From positions 1 to 64,000 of IMG/VR virus record IMGVR_UViG_3300044620_001904: a stretch of 64,000 nucleotides of DNA; one strand, written 5' to 3'. Below are positions 1-8,919 of the stretch, one piece after another. The translations under genes and the position numbers were made by a program. Position 1 is the first letter of the stretch. Every line of letters begins with the position of its first letter. The notes under the pieces were generated by a model, which was given only the letters and a program-made list of their open reading frames with translations, had not been told where the DNA came from and searched no databases. The DNA comes from a virus.

Positions 1-405
1 GAAAGTGACTATTCATTTATAAGATTAATTAAATCCGGTAATTTAAATAACAAAAAAATATCAGATAATCTATATGAGATTGAGTCGTCAAATGAAAATA
101 TTTTTTCTATGCAAGCAACGATATGGAAAACAGAAGATTATATTAAAATAATGAATGGAGTTAAAGACCCTAAATGGTTGGAAAATAAAAATTATAATAA
201 TTTTATGATACAAAATAACATAAAAGGGTTGTATTATTATAATAATGAACCTAAAAGGGGTGGAGCTCATTATGATAGTGAAATATACCCATATATTGCA
301 ACTGCACTAGTTAAAGGTAAATGGAATCTCAGTGAGTATAAAAAAGAATTAGGTGATATTTTAGAATCAAATAATATTGATATAAATCAAAGAGGAAAAT
401 TTTGA
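1..405 (+). CDS. C-terminal part of an unrecognised protein, possibly a glycosyltransferase
   Basis: The frame is open from the first base, so the true start lies outside the window; 134 residues are visible. I do not recognise the family with certainty. The visible part has QATIWK near residue 38, a tyrosine-rich stretch, RGGAHYDSE near residue 85 and an amphipathic tail. This style is common at the ends of small phage and capsule glycosyltransferases, and the gene stands first in a run of glycan-modifying genes; both points are inference. It ends 5 bases before the FkbM-type methyltransferase, so the two are probably co-transcribed. Confidence 0.6.
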   Translation, partial: ESDYSFIRLIKSGNLNNKKISDNLYEIESSNENIFSMQATIWKTEDYIKIMNGVKDPKWLENKNYNNFMIQNNIKGLYYYNNEPKRGGAHYDSEIYPYIATALVKGKWNLSEYKKELGDILESNNIDINQRGKF

Positions 406-409
406 GGAT

Positions 410-1018
410 ATGTTATTAGATTTAATTAATTTAAGAGGTAGATACAATATGGAGATAACTGGAGTTATCCATATTGGCGCTCATTTCGGTGAGGAACATC
501 AAACTTATAAGAGTTTAGGTATTGATAATATTATATATTTTGAACCTGTGAAAAAAACCTTTTCTGTTTTAGAAGAACGAGTAAAGGATGCGAAGTTATA
601 TAATTACGCATTGGGTAATGAAAATAAGATGGTTGAAATGTTTATTGAGGAAGCCGATGCGTACGGATGCTCATCAATCCTAAAACCAAGTTCAAATTAC
701 GATAATGTACCGTTTAGTCCAAATGAAATTGTAGAAATGAAAAGACTTGACGATTTTAATTTTACCGAATTTAATTTTTTAAACATTGATGTCCAAGGAT
801 ATGAATACGAAGTTTTAAAAGGCGCTAAAAAAACGTTGGAAAATGTTGACTACATTATTTGTGAAATAAATAGAGAAACTCCTGAGAAAAAATTAGATTA
901 TATTGGTAGCACAACTATTGAAAAAATAATAGAGTTTTTATCTCCTTACGGATTCAAATTAGTAGAATCGAATTGGGCCGGTGTATCTTGGGGGGATGGA
1001 TTTTTTAAAAAAAATTAA
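410..1018 (+). CDS. FkbM-family SAM-dependent methyltransferase
   Basis: This 202-residue protein has the FkbM methyltransferase layout. A SAM-binding glycine loop IHIGAHFGEEH sits near residue 20, the acidic strand end YFEP near residue 43, a middle CSSILKPSS segment near residue 86, and NIDVQGYEYEVLKGA near residue 124, which is the family hallmark. FkbM enzymes O-methylate sugars or small acceptors, and here the acceptor is probably a glycan made by the neighbouring glycosyltransferases. A GAGG four bases before the ATG is one of few Shine-Dalgarno-like sites in the window. An internal ATG at 450 is an alternative start directly before the SAM loop. Confidence 0.85.
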   Translation: MLLDLINLRGRYNMEITGVIHIGAHFGEEHQTYKSLGIDNIIYFEPVKKTFSVLEERVKDAKLYNYALGNENKMVEMFIEEADAYGCSSILKPSSNYDNVPFSPNEIVEMKRLDDFNFTEFNFLNIDVQGYEYEVLKGAKKTLENVDYIICEINRETPEKKLDYIGSTTIEKIIEFLSPYGFKLVESNWAGVSWGDGFFKKN

Positions 1019-1032
1019 ATATATTTTTATAT

Positions 1033-1143
1033 ATGAACAAAACATATCTTAGCGATAATATAATAGAATTATTTCAATATTTTAAAAATTATTTTTACAA
1101 TAAACAACAATGTATTGAGGATACAAAATATCTTTTAAAATGA
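1033..1143 (+). CDS. 36-residue small protein, translationally coupled to the next gene
   Basis: A 36-codon frame (starting MNKTYLSDNIIELFQYFKNY) fills the gap between the FkbM gene and the next glycosyltransferase. Its stop overlaps the next start as ATGA, an arrangement typical of coupled genes. The product is rich in aromatic residues, Asn and Lys and has one amphipathic helix. I recognise no family. The overlap and exact fit are the support; with so short a frame in AT-rich DNA, chance remains possible. Confidence 0.45.
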   Translation: MNKTYLSDNIIELFQYFKNYFYNKQQCIEDTKYLLK

Positions 1144-1982
1144 TAGTTTATAATAACCAAGTATTTTCTGAAGACCCATTACATAAATTTCATTTAGAGG
1201 ATTTTCATAAAAATGATGATGTAATTATTCATTTAGGTTATAACCCATCTAATTTGATTAAAAAAAATCAAAACGAAAAACATATTTTAATAGAGTTAGA
1301 ACAACCAAATAGGTTCTTACATCCTGTAACACATGATAGTACTTTTATTTGTGAAAAGTTTTTTAACAAAATATTAACAATAAACCCTGAATTTGTTAAA
1401 AATAGAAATGAAAAATTAGGTTTTGAGTTATATACTTATGTTTTTTTTCCTTATAGTTTACGTTACGTATCGACAGATAGATTTAAAACAAATGATGTTA
1501 TCTATACAGGTAATAGAGATTATTATAACATTTGTAATAAAATAAATAACCGTAGTGTAATATGGGTCGGTCAAGGTGGTAACATACGTAATATAAGTTA
1601 TTTGGAAAAAATAAATTATACTAAAAATTCTAAAATATCAATAAGTCATAACATTGTTGAGTTTAGAGATTTAATTCCGTTTATGGATACGCAAAAGGAT
1701 ACGGTAAGTCACATAGATGGTATATTTGGACAACATAAAGCCAGAACTATTGAAGCTGCATTCAATAAATCAATAATAGTACATATAAATACCGGACAAA
1801 AATTAATAGAAGATTTCTTTAAAGAAGGTGAAGATTTTCTCTATTATAGAGAGGGTTTAATTGATGATATTTTGAATAATTATGATAGTTATAAATTTTT
1901 ATCTGAAAATGCATTTAATAAATCAATGAATAATTACACAACAGAACATTTCTATAATAGATATATAAAACCATTATTATGA
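1140..1982 (+). CDS. Glycosyltransferase-like protein (GT-B / CgeB type)
   Basis: The 280-residue protein resembles single-domain GT-B glycosyltransferases of the CgeB or GT1 type. It has a GYNPSNLI loop near residue 33, VFFPYSLRYV near residue 103, a strand VIYTGNRDYY near 121, and the C-terminal donor-site region GQHKARTIEAAFNKSIIVH near residues 198-216. The following FFKEGEDFLYY matches the usual donor-contact loop. It would transfer a sugar to a phage or host glycan; donor and acceptor cannot be read from sequence. It overlaps both neighbours by 4 bases, so it is part of a tightly coupled operon. Confidence 0.6.
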   Translation: MIVYNNQVFSEDPLHKFHLEDFHKNDDVIIHLGYNPSNLIKKNQNEKHILIELEQPNRFLHPVTHDSTFICEKFFNKILTINPEFVKNRNEKLGFELYTYVFFPYSLRYVSTDRFKTNDVIYTGNRDYYNICNKINNRSVIWVGQGGNIRNISYLEKINYTKNSKISISHNIVEFRDLIPFMDTQKDTVSHIDGIFGQHKARTIEAAFNKSIIVHINTGQKLIEDFFKEGEDFLYYREGLIDDILNNYDSYKFLSENAFNKSMNNYTTEHFYNRYIKPLL

Positions 1983-2911
1983 AAAAATTTATAGTAACAA
2001 CAACAATAAATAGTCCAACAATAGCCACAATTAAATTTGCCGAAATTGCCCAAAGAGATAACTGGACATTTATTATTGTTGGAGACACAAAAACACCACA
2101 TAATGAATATAAAGAATTAGAATCAAAGTATTCTAATGTTAAATACTTTTCACCTGAAGAACAAGAAATAGATTATAAAGAAATCAGTGATATTCTTGGG
2201 TGGAAAACTATTCAAAGGAGAAACATTGGTTTTATCAAGGCGTATCGAATGGGTGCTGATATTTTAGCAACTGTTGATGATGACAATATTCCTTACGATA
2301 ATTGGGGACAAAATTTATACATTGGTGAAACAATAAATGTTGATTTATATGAGCCTGAATTAAATGTGTTTGACCCATTGTCAATTACTATAAATAATCA
2401 AGTATGGCATCGTGGATATCCAATCGAATACTTACAAAAAAGACACAGAGTGGAGTATAAAGGGAAGACTAAAAGAAAAGTTTTGATACAAGCGGATTTG
2501 TGGGATGGGGACCCAGACATTGACGCAATGGCTAGATTAACCTTCAAACCTATCATCAAATATTCAGATATTAATTTTCCATATTGTTCTAACAAAATAT
2601 CACCTTTTAATTCCCAAAATACTTTTTTACATAGAGAAGTAATACCATATTATGCGGTATTACCGTTTGTTGGTAGAATGGATGATATTTGGGGTGCGTA
2701 TATTGTACAACATTATTTTCCTGATTCAGTTATATACTCACCTGCTAGCGTTTATCAGGATAGAAATGTCCAAGATTTAATAACAAATTTAGAAAAAGAA
2801 ATAATTGGATATAGAAACACATTAAGTTTAATAAATAATTTATTAAACTTTGAAAAGGAACTTCCTGAGGAAACCTTGTTTTTTTATGAGAAATATAAAA
2901 GTTTTTTTTAA
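1979..2911 (+). CDS. STELLO-like (DUF288) glycosyltransferase
   Basis: The 310-residue protein begins with the GT-A type strand KKFIVTTTINSPT and the TFIIVGDTKTP segment. It has an acidic metal-binding motif TVDDDNIP near residue 100, as in the STELLO/DUF288 and reversibly glycosylated polypeptide families. FDPLSITINNQVWHRGYP (residues 130-147) and the acidic QADLWDGDPDID (171-182), followed by LHREVIPYYAVLPFVGRMDD, match the conserved middle of that family. The enzyme would use a nucleotide sugar, but the substrate is unknown. It overlaps the upstream gene by 4 bases. Confidence 0.7.
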   Translation: MKKFIVTTTINSPTIATIKFAEIAQRDNWTFIIVGDTKTPHNEYKELESKYSNVKYFSPEEQEIDYKEISDILGWKTIQRRNIGFIKAYRMGADILATVDDDNIPYDNWGQNLYIGETINVDLYEPELNVFDPLSITINNQVWHRGYPIEYLQKRHRVEYKGKTKRKVLIQADLWDGDPDIDAMARLTFKPIIKYSDINFPYCSNKISPFNSQNTFLHREVIPYYAVLPFVGRMDDIWGAYIVQHYFPDSVIYSPASVYQDRNVQDLITNLEKEIIGYRNTLSLINNLLNFEKELPEETLFFYEKYKSFF

Positions 2912-2920
2912 TATAAAAAT

Positions 2921-3412
2921 ATGATAGACATAATTGAATTTAAAAATAAAGTTTACCCTAAGTTCCAATCAACCGGATTCGCATCTAAATTCTGTTTTCC
3001 GTTCGCATTAGAAGTTTGTAAAGGTATAGGGTATGATATTGGGTGCATGAAAAAAGAATGGTCACTACCTAACTCAATACCAATTGATTTATCATTTAAT
3101 GACGGGTACCATGCAAATAATTTACCGGAAGGTGAAGTTGACTATATATTTAGTTCACACTGTTTGGAACATATTAATGATTGGGTAACTACACTTGATT
3201 ATTGGTATGATAAGTTAAAAACTGAAGGTACTTTATTTTTATATTTACCAGATTATTCGCAAGAATATTGGAGACCGTGGAATAATAGAAAACACGTAAA
3301 CATACTTAAACCTGAATTTATTCGAGATTATTTGGAGGATAAGGGATATCAAAAAATTTTTGTATCAAATGTTGACCTAAATAATAGTTTTATGTGTATT
3401 GCTGAAAAATGA
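2921..3412 (+). CDS. Class I SAM-dependent methyltransferase
   Basis: The 163-residue protein has a degenerate SAM-binding loop YDIGCMKKEW near residue 38 and a strand end SIPIDLSF. The typical FSSHCLEHINDW segment (residues 74-85) corresponds to motif II of Methyltransf_11 enzymes and is followed by GTLFLYLPD. It is smaller than a full class I methyltransferase (about 200-250 residues), lacking part of the N-terminal helices. The target is probably a sugar or nucleotide sugar, judged only from its place between glycosyltransferase genes. It overlaps the next gene by 4 bases. Confidence 0.65.
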   Translation: MIDIIEFKNKVYPKFQSTGFASKFCFPFALEVCKGIGYDIGCMKKEWSLPNSIPIDLSFNDGYHANNLPEGEVDYIFSSHCLEHINDWVTTLDYWYDKLKTEGTLFLYLPDYSQEYWRPWNNRKHVNILKPEFIRDYLEDKGYQKIFVSNVDLNNSFMCIAEK

Positions 3413-4149
3413 AAAAAAAAATTCTAATACATCAACCCTACAAATATGGTGACTATCTTAATGTCATGCCATTAGTACAAAAATTATACAAATTAGGATA
3501 CGAAGTTTATTATCCGTATTCATCACATGTCTCCGATTTAATAGAATATTTCGATAACATAATATTTTTTGAGATAGGTACTGAAGATTTAAATTCGAGT
3601 AAAAGGTTTTGCGAAGAAAATAATTGTATTTTAATAAACTGTCAAAGTCCTAAAGGGTATGACGAACTATTTACAATACATGGTGGTAAATACTTCATAG
3701 AAGAAATGAAGTACTATGTTGCTGAAGACATATTAAAGTGCGGTATAAAATATGAAGATAAGTTTAATCTAAAATGGAATAGGAATTTTGAAAAAGAAAA
3801 TAAATTGATAGAATTATTGTCTCTTAATTTAACAACAGATTATAATATTTCTCACTTAGTTGGCGATAATGGAAGACGTGGGAACATACCAGAAAAATTT
3901 TTAAATCAAAAAACTATTGAGATTACTAAAATACCAGGGTTTTCATTATTGGATTGGTATCCAATAATAGTAAATTCAAAAAACATTTTAACAATTCAAA
4001 GCTCTATCCAATGTTATGTTGATATAATAAAAAAAGACATAAAACATAATAATTTTTATTTGTTAAATGACACATCAGAATACGATAGATTATTAGTGCC
4101 GGCCTACGGATGGAATATGGAATATTTCAACAATAAAAGATTAAGGTGA
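3409..4149 (+). CDS. GT9-like glycosyltransferase (GT-B fold), tentative
   Basis: The 246-residue protein opens with KKILIHQPYKYGDYLNVMPL, the pattern of heptosyltransferase-like (GT9) proteins in which a GD motif follows the first strand. Strands VYYPYSSHV and IIFFEIGTED follow. Near residue 190 PGFSLLDWYPIIVNSKNILT resembles the donor-site loop, and the TIQSSIQCYVD segment follows. It is shorter than a full GT-B enzyme (over 300 residues), so it may be reduced or divergent. The role is probably in the same glycan pathway as its neighbours. Confidence 0.45.
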   Translation: MKKKILIHQPYKYGDYLNVMPLVQKLYKLGYEVYYPYSSHVSDLIEYFDNIIFFEIGTEDLNSSKRFCEENNCILINCQSPKGYDELFTIHGGKYFIEEMKYYVAEDILKCGIKYEDKFNLKWNRNFEKENKLIELLSLNLTTDYNISHLVGDNGRRGNIPEKFLNQKTIEITKIPGFSLLDWYPIIVNSKNILTIQSSIQCYVDIIKKDIKHNNFYLLNDTSEYDRLLVPAYGWNMEYFNNKRLR

Positions 4150-4166
4150 TTAAAATTTAACGAAAA

Positions 4167-5168
4167 ATGATATTAGTTACTTACGGAACAAGACCTGAAT
4201 ATATTAAAATTAAACCATTGATTGATGAGATGGTTAAACAAAGAACACCATTTAAAACTCTTTTCACAGGGCAACATAAAGATATTGTCAATAATAATTC
4301 TGATTTTAGTTTAGAGATGAGAGAATTTGGTAACAACAGATTAGATAATATTATACAAAATTGCATGAACATACCTGAAAAATATTTTGAAGGTATCAAA
4401 TACATTTTAGTTCAAGGAGATACGACATCAGTAATGGGTCTGTCTTTATCGGCATTACATAGAAAAATAAAAATTATTCATTTGGAGGCAGGATTAAGAA
4501 GTTATGATGATGAAAACCCTTATCCCGAAGAAAATAATAGAAAAATAGTATCAACAATAGCGGACATACACTTATGTCCAACTGAAACCAACAAAAATAA
4601 TTTATTAAAAGAAAATATATCTGAGGATAAAATATTTGTTGTTGGTAATACATCACTTGATAATTTATTAGAATTAAAAAATAAATTATCATACACTGAT
4701 AAAGTTTTAGTTACACTTCATAGGAGAGAAAATCACGAAATAATGGATAAATGGTTTAATGAAATTAACAATATCGCATCTAAATATAAACATATTGAAT
4801 TTATATTACCGATACATCCAAACCCTAATGTCCAATTACATAAACACATATTAACTAATGTCAAAGTTATAAATCCATTAGTGCATGAAGATTTATTAAA
4901 TATTCTTATAGAGTGTAAATTGGTTATAACAGATAGTGGTGGGTTACAAGAAGAATGTTCTTTTTTGAATAAGAAATGTATTGTTTGTAGAAAAGTCACT
5001 GAGAGACCTGAATCTTTAGGATTAACGAGTTATTTGGTAAAACACAGTTATGAACTATCTGAAATATTTGACGTTCATTTAAATTCTTACGATAATATAA
5101 TTGGTGAATGCCCATATGGTGATGGTTATTCTTCTAAAAAAATATGCAATATTTTAAAAAAACTATAA
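4167..5168 (+). CDS. wecB: UDP-N-acetylglucosamine 2-epimerase
   Basis: This 333-residue enzyme interconverts UDP-GlcNAc and UDP-ManNAc. Its motifs are unmistakable: VTYGTRPEYIKIKPLI at the start, QGDTTSVMG near residue 85, HLEAGLRSYD near residue 107, PEENNRK near 120, VTLHRRENHE near residue 180, ILPIHPNPN near 210, and ITDSGGLQEECSFL near residue 250 with the catalytic acid and UDP contacts. The length is slightly below bacterial WecB (about 370). Together with the epimerase next door it supplies nucleotide sugars for the glycosyltransferases around it. The next gene starts 1 base after its stop. Confidence 0.92.
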   Translation: MILVTYGTRPEYIKIKPLIDEMVKQRTPFKTLFTGQHKDIVNNNSDFSLEMREFGNNRLDNIIQNCMNIPEKYFEGIKYILVQGDTTSVMGLSLSALHRKIKIIHLEAGLRSYDDENPYPEENNRKIVSTIADIHLCPTETNKNNLLKENISEDKIFVVGNTSLDNLLELKNKLSYTDKVLVTLHRRENHEIMDKWFNEINNIASKYKHIEFILPIHPNPNVQLHKHILTNVKVINPLVHEDLLNILIECKLVITDSGGLQEECSFLNKKCIVCRKVTERPESLGLTSYLVKHSYELSEIFDVHLNSYDNIIGECPYGDGYSSKKICNILKKL

Positions 5169-5169
5169 A

Positions 5170-6240
5170 ATGAAAAATATACTAATATTAGGTGGCGGTG
5201 GGTTCATAGGAGGACACTTAGCCAAAAGATTATTTAATGAAGGAAATTTCGTTAGAGTTGTGGATATTAAACAACACGAATATTTTAATATTGATGAGTT
5301 TTGTTCCGAATTTATTCAGGGTGATTTGAGAGACCCTCAATTAGTTAGTAAAATAATGTTCGCACCAAATCAAATATCAATCGACGATAAAGAAAATAGT
5401 TTTGATGAAGTATATCAATTGGCTGCGGATATGGGTGGAGCTGGTTATATTTTCACGGGAGATAACGATGCTAATGTAATGCACAATTCTGCGTTAATTA
5501 ATTTAAATGTATCGTATTATGCGTCTAAATTCGGAGTTAAAAAATTATTTTATTCATCCTCAGCATGTATGTATCCCGAACATAATCAATTAGACCCAAA
5601 CAATCCTAATTGTGAAGAATCATCCGCATATCCGGCAAATCCTGATAGTGAGTATGGTTGGGAAAAACTTTTTAGTGAGAGATTGTATTTGGCATTTAAT
5701 AGAAATTACGGACTAAATGTTAGAGTTGCCAGATTCCATAATATATTTGGACCTTATGGTACTTGGAGAGGTGGTAAAGAAAAGGCACCTGCCGCTATGT
5801 GTAGAAAAATTGCCGAGACGCCCAATGGAGGTGAAATTGAGGTTTGGGGCGATGGATTACAAACTAGGTCATTTTTATTTATTGATGAATGTGTGGAGGC
5901 AATATTAAAGTTAATGGAAAGCGATTTCAAAGGGCCTGTTAATATTGGTTCCGAAGAAATGGTAACCATAAATCAACTAGCTCAAATGGCTATTGATATT
6001 TCGGGAAAAAATATTAATATAAGTAATATATCAGGAGATGACTTTAGACAAAAATATGGATTTAAATGTCCTGTTGGCGTAAAAGGAAGAAATTCTGATA
6101 ATAAATTATATAAAGAAAAAGTCGGATGGTCGGTATCTGAACCATTGATTAAAGGATTAGAGAAAACCTATCAATGGATTAATGATAATGTTAAAAATGA
6201 TGACACAAAGAAAAAAACAAAACACACAGCCGAGACCTGA
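5170..6240 (+). CDS. NAD-dependent sugar epimerase, GDP-mannose 3,5-epimerase-like
   Basis: An extended short-chain dehydrogenase of 356 residues. The Rossmann loop GGGGFIGGHLA is at residues 8-18, and YQLAADMGGAGYI near residue 92 contains the AADMGG signature of GDP-mannose 3,5-epimerases. SSSACMYPE (about 131-139) is followed by the catalytic YGWEK. FHNIFGPYGTWRGGKEKAP near residue 183 is also typical of GME. The likely product is GDP-L-galactose or GDP-L-gulose, or a related sugar. Its last 44 bases overlap the PhoH reading frame. Confidence 0.85.
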   Translation: MKNILILGGGGFIGGHLAKRLFNEGNFVRVVDIKQHEYFNIDEFCSEFIQGDLRDPQLVSKIMFAPNQISIDDKENSFDEVYQLAADMGGAGYIFTGDNDANVMHNSALINLNVSYYASKFGVKKLFYSSSACMYPEHNQLDPNNPNCEESSAYPANPDSEYGWEKLFSERLYLAFNRNYGLNVRVARFHNIFGPYGTWRGGKEKAPAAMCRKIAETPNGGEIEVWGDGLQTRSFLFIDECVEAILKLMESDFKGPVNIGSEEMVTINQLAQMAIDISGKNINISNISGDDFRQKYGFKCPVGVKGRNSDNKLYKEKVGWSVSEPLIKGLEKTYQWINDNVKNDDTKKKTKHTAET

Positions 6241-6931
6241 ACAGGTTGATAGGAAACTAACCAAAAAAGAATATATTAATTCTTTGGTTAGTAAAAAAAT
6301 CAAAAATAAATTCTTAACGGAGAGTCAAAAAGAGTATTACGAGTTATTAACCAATAACCAAATTGTGTTGTGTTCAGGTCCTGCGGGTGTAGGTAAAAGT
6401 TACATCTCAATGAAAGCGGCGGTTGATTTATTGTTAGACCCTGCCAATTCATACGAAAAACTTGTGATTGTCAGACCGGCAGTTGAAGCGGAAGAAAAAT
6501 TAGGTTCACTGCCAGGAAACGTAGAAGAAAAATTGGACCCTTATATTTTCCCATCTTATTATCTTTTAAATAAAATTATTGGTAAAGAAGCCCGTGAAAA
6601 ATTAAAAGAGGCGGAAATTATTGAGGTGTTTGCATTGGCTTATATGAGAGGTATGAATATCGATAACACGATATTGATTTTTGAAGAAGCCCAAAACTCA
6701 ACACCAAACCAAATGAAATTATTATTAACACGTATTGGTTTTAACTCTAAATTTTTCATATCAGGAGATTTAGAACAAACTGATAGATATAAAGATAAAA
6801 AACAATCAGGATTGTGGGATGCCCTACAAAGATTTAAGGGGTTAAACGATGTTGGTGTATTTGAATTTTCAGATAAGGATGTTGTTAGGAATCCCCTTAT
6901 TGGTAAACTTTTAAAAAGATATGAAGAATGA
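6197..6931 (+). CDS. phoH: PhoH-like P-loop ATPase
   Basis: A 244-residue PhoH-family ATPase, common in marine and T4-like phages. After a basic N-terminal tail come FLTESQKEYYELL, the Walker A GPAGVGKSY, VIVRPAVEAEEKLGSLPG, the Walker B-like ILIFEEAQNSTPNQMK, and SGDLEQTDR with the conserved sensor region. The frame opens at 6182, deep inside the epimerase gene. I prefer one of the two consecutive ATGs at 6197 and 6200, which shorten the overlap and begin the basic tail. The phage role is uncertain; RNA metabolism is usually suggested for the family. Confidence 0.9.
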   Translation: MMTQRKKQNTQPRPEQVDRKLTKKEYINSLVSKKIKNKFLTESQKEYYELLTNNQIVLCSGPAGVGKSYISMKAAVDLLLDPANSYEKLVIVRPAVEAEEKLGSLPGNVEEKLDPYIFPSYYLLNKIIGKEAREKLKEAEIIEVFALAYMRGMNIDNTILIFEEAQNSTPNQMKLLLTRIGFNSKFFISGDLEQTDRYKDKKQSGLWDALQRFKGLNDVGVFEFSDKDVVRNPLIGKLLKRYEE

Positions 6932-7590
6932 GAATCGGTATTGAACTTAATGGTGTTTTAAGAAACACGATTGGCAAATTTACACAGATTTACGAAAAAC
7001 TTGTTTTGGAGCAATCAGAGTTGGATACTGTCCATAAATTTGAATCAACCATTGGTGATGATGATTTTCAAGAAGTTTTTGATGACACATCAAAAGAATT
7101 TAAATATGAAATCAAAAGTGATGTAACGTCGCTTAATTTGCTTGATCATTTTTCATTTGAGTCAAATGAAGAATTATATGAATTTATGTATGAAGAACAC
7201 GCAATGTCAATTTTTGGCCACGCATCTTCGGCAGAATATTCTACATTTCACGATTTACAAGACATATATTTAAAATACCGAGACAAACACGAATTATTGA
7301 TTGTATCAGATGAAATGGGAAAATCAAAACCCGCTTCATTATTTTTTATATCTAAGTTCGGTTGCCAAATTGAAAAAATAAAATTTTATTCACAATTAAC
7401 ACTTAATTCAATGTGGAATGAAATTGATATTTTACTTACGGCAAATCCTGACTTATTATTGAATTATCCAAAAAATAAAATTTTGGTAAAATATGAAACA
7501 AATTACAATAAACACGTTTCTTCTGAATTTACAATTAGTTCAATAAAAGAATTTGACAATGTATTAGAAGGAATATTAAAACAAAATTAA
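6928..7590 (+). CDS. HAD-fold-like protein with altered catalytic motif
   Basis: The 220-residue protein starts MRIGIELNGVLRNT, which aligns with the HAD motif I pattern (h-D-x-D-G-V-L-x-D-T) of 5'-nucleotidase-like enzymes. Both aspartates that do the chemistry are replaced (Glu and Asn). Further on, LIVSDEMGKSKPASLFF resembles motif II, and ILLTANPDLLL followed by ILVKYETNYN resembles the motif IV region. The fold is therefore likely HAD, but phosphatase activity is unlikely. It overlaps phoH by 4 bases and is followed at 2 bases by a small hypothetical gene. Confidence 0.6.
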   Translation: MRIGIELNGVLRNTIGKFTQIYEKLVLEQSELDTVHKFESTIGDDDFQEVFDDTSKEFKYEIKSDVTSLNLLDHFSFESNEELYEFMYEEHAMSIFGHASSAEYSTFHDLQDIYLKYRDKHELLIVSDEMGKSKPASLFFISKFGCQIEKIKFYSQLTLNSMWNEIDILLTANPDLLLNYPKNKILVKYETNYNKHVSSEFTISSIKEFDNVLEGILKQN

Positions 7591-7592
7591 TT

Positions 7593-7856
7593 ATGTTCAA
7601 AGTTTTTAATGAAAACTATTATGTTGATATAGATCAGATTGAAAAATATATAAATATAAATCAAACATCTGGCGATAGTGAGATTCACATTAACGTTGTT
7701 AAATATGAAGCTGTTAAAATGATGTTGGAAGTTATTATGACCGAGGATGAAGAAATTGATGAATCATTAGGATTAAAAGGAGGTAATGGTGTTACAATTC
7801 CTTTTAAAATTGCTTTTAACACTCTTTTAAATAAAAAATTAATAAATAAATATTGA
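7593..7856 (+). CDS. Hypothetical protein, 87 residues
   Basis: I recognise no family. The protein is acidic in its middle (MTEDEEIDESLG near residues 49-60), with a short N-terminal beta-rich part and a C-terminal helix. There is no signal peptide or membrane segment. It sits 2 bases after the HAD-like gene and 1 base before the next glycosyltransferase, so it is in the same operon. The tight spacing is the main reason to believe it is expressed. Confidence 0.65.
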   Translation: MFKVFNENYYVDIDQIEKYININQTSGDSEIHINVVKYEAVKMMLEVIMTEDEEIDESLGLKGGNGVTIPFKIAFNTLLNKKLINKY

Positions 7857-7857
7857 T

Positions 7858-8916
7858 ATGACTCAAGAACAAATCCAAAAATTGGAAAAATCAATTGAAA
7901 ACTTAAAAAACAAATCTGCGAGAATTTATTTCTTGGTTCAGGACACTAAAGGAAATGCAAGGGCTTCTATATCCTACATTTATAGGATTGCTCTTACTTT
8001 GAAAAGAAATGGTTTTAACTCAATAATATTGCATGAAAAACCTGATTATAACGGCGTTTCAAATTGGTTGGGAAAAGAATTTATGGAAGAAATTCCCCAC
8101 CGTGCGATCGAAGGTCAAAATTTAGAAGTATCTCCCGAGGATTTTATTGTGGTATCTGAGCTATATGGGTTTGTAATGCCACAATTAACAAATTTGCCAT
8201 GTGCTAAAATTGTTTTATGTCAAGCGTATGATTATGTTTTGGAAACTTTGCAGCCAGGTCAAACTTGGTTACAATTTGGTTTTACAAAATGTATCACAAC
8301 ATCAGAAGACCAAAAGCAATATGTTTCATCGTTTATGAAGGGAATATCTTTTGACATTTTACCACCTGTTGTTTCTGAAGTTTTCACAAAACAAGAATTG
8401 CCCGCTAAACCAATCATTGCAATCCACACAAGAGACCAAAGGGACACAATGACCTTAATTAAAACTTTTTATTTAAAATACCCCCAATATAGGTGGGTAA
8501 CTTTTAGAGATATGAGAGGACTGTCTGAAAAAGAATTTGCAAACGCACTTAAAGATTGTTTTTTATCTGTATGGATAGATCCTACTAGCGGTTTTGGAAC
8601 ATTCCCACTTGAATCAATGAAAGTTGGTGTTCCTGTTATTGGTAAAATACCAAATTTATTTCCAGAATGGATGAATGAGGATAACGGAGTTTGGATCAGA
8701 GAACACAATCAAATTGTAGATTTTGTTTCTGACTTTTTACATAACTGGCTTGAAGATAATATTAGTGATGAACTGTATCAGAACATTGAAAAAACTGCAA
8801 ACAAATATTCAGATTATTCAAAATTTGAAGGTCAGGTGGTTGAACTTTTTTCAAAATACATTGAAACTAGATTGGAACCGTTCCAAGAACAATTAACTAA
8901 ACTTGAAACAACTTAA
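7858..8916 (+). CDS. GT-B glycosyltransferase (GT4-like)
   Basis: The 352-residue protein starts with a short coiled coil (residues 1-25). A GT-B N-terminal domain follows (RIYFLVQDTKGNARASISY), with two central strands. The C-terminal donor domain shows IDPTSGFGTFPLESMKVGVP (residues 239-258), the acidic-loop motif of GT4 enzymes in variant form, followed by VIGKIPNLFPEW. It would transfer a sugar from a nucleotide donor. It lies 3 bases before a GT-A enzyme, so the two may act in sequence on one acceptor. Confidence 0.72.
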   Translation: MTQEQIQKLEKSIENLKNKSARIYFLVQDTKGNARASISYIYRIALTLKRNGFNSIILHEKPDYNGVSNWLGKEFMEEIPHRAIEGQNLEVSPEDFIVVSELYGFVMPQLTNLPCAKIVLCQAYDYVLETLQPGQTWLQFGFTKCITTSEDQKQYVSSFMKGISFDILPPVVSEVFTKQELPAKPIIAIHTRDQRDTMTLIKTFYLKYPQYRWVTFRDMRGLSEKEFANALKDCFLSVWIDPTSGFGTFPLESMKVGVPVIGKIPNLFPEWMNEDNGVWIREHNQIVDFVSDFLHNWLEDNISDELYQNIEKTANKYSDYSKFEGQVVELFSKYIETRLEPFQEQLTKLETT

Positions 8917-8919
8917 AAT

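Noticed and set aside
6182-6196. The earliest PhoH start at 6182
   Set aside because: It lengthens the overlap with the epimerase gene to 59 bases and adds residues unlike the family; the ATG pair at 6197 and 6200 fits better.
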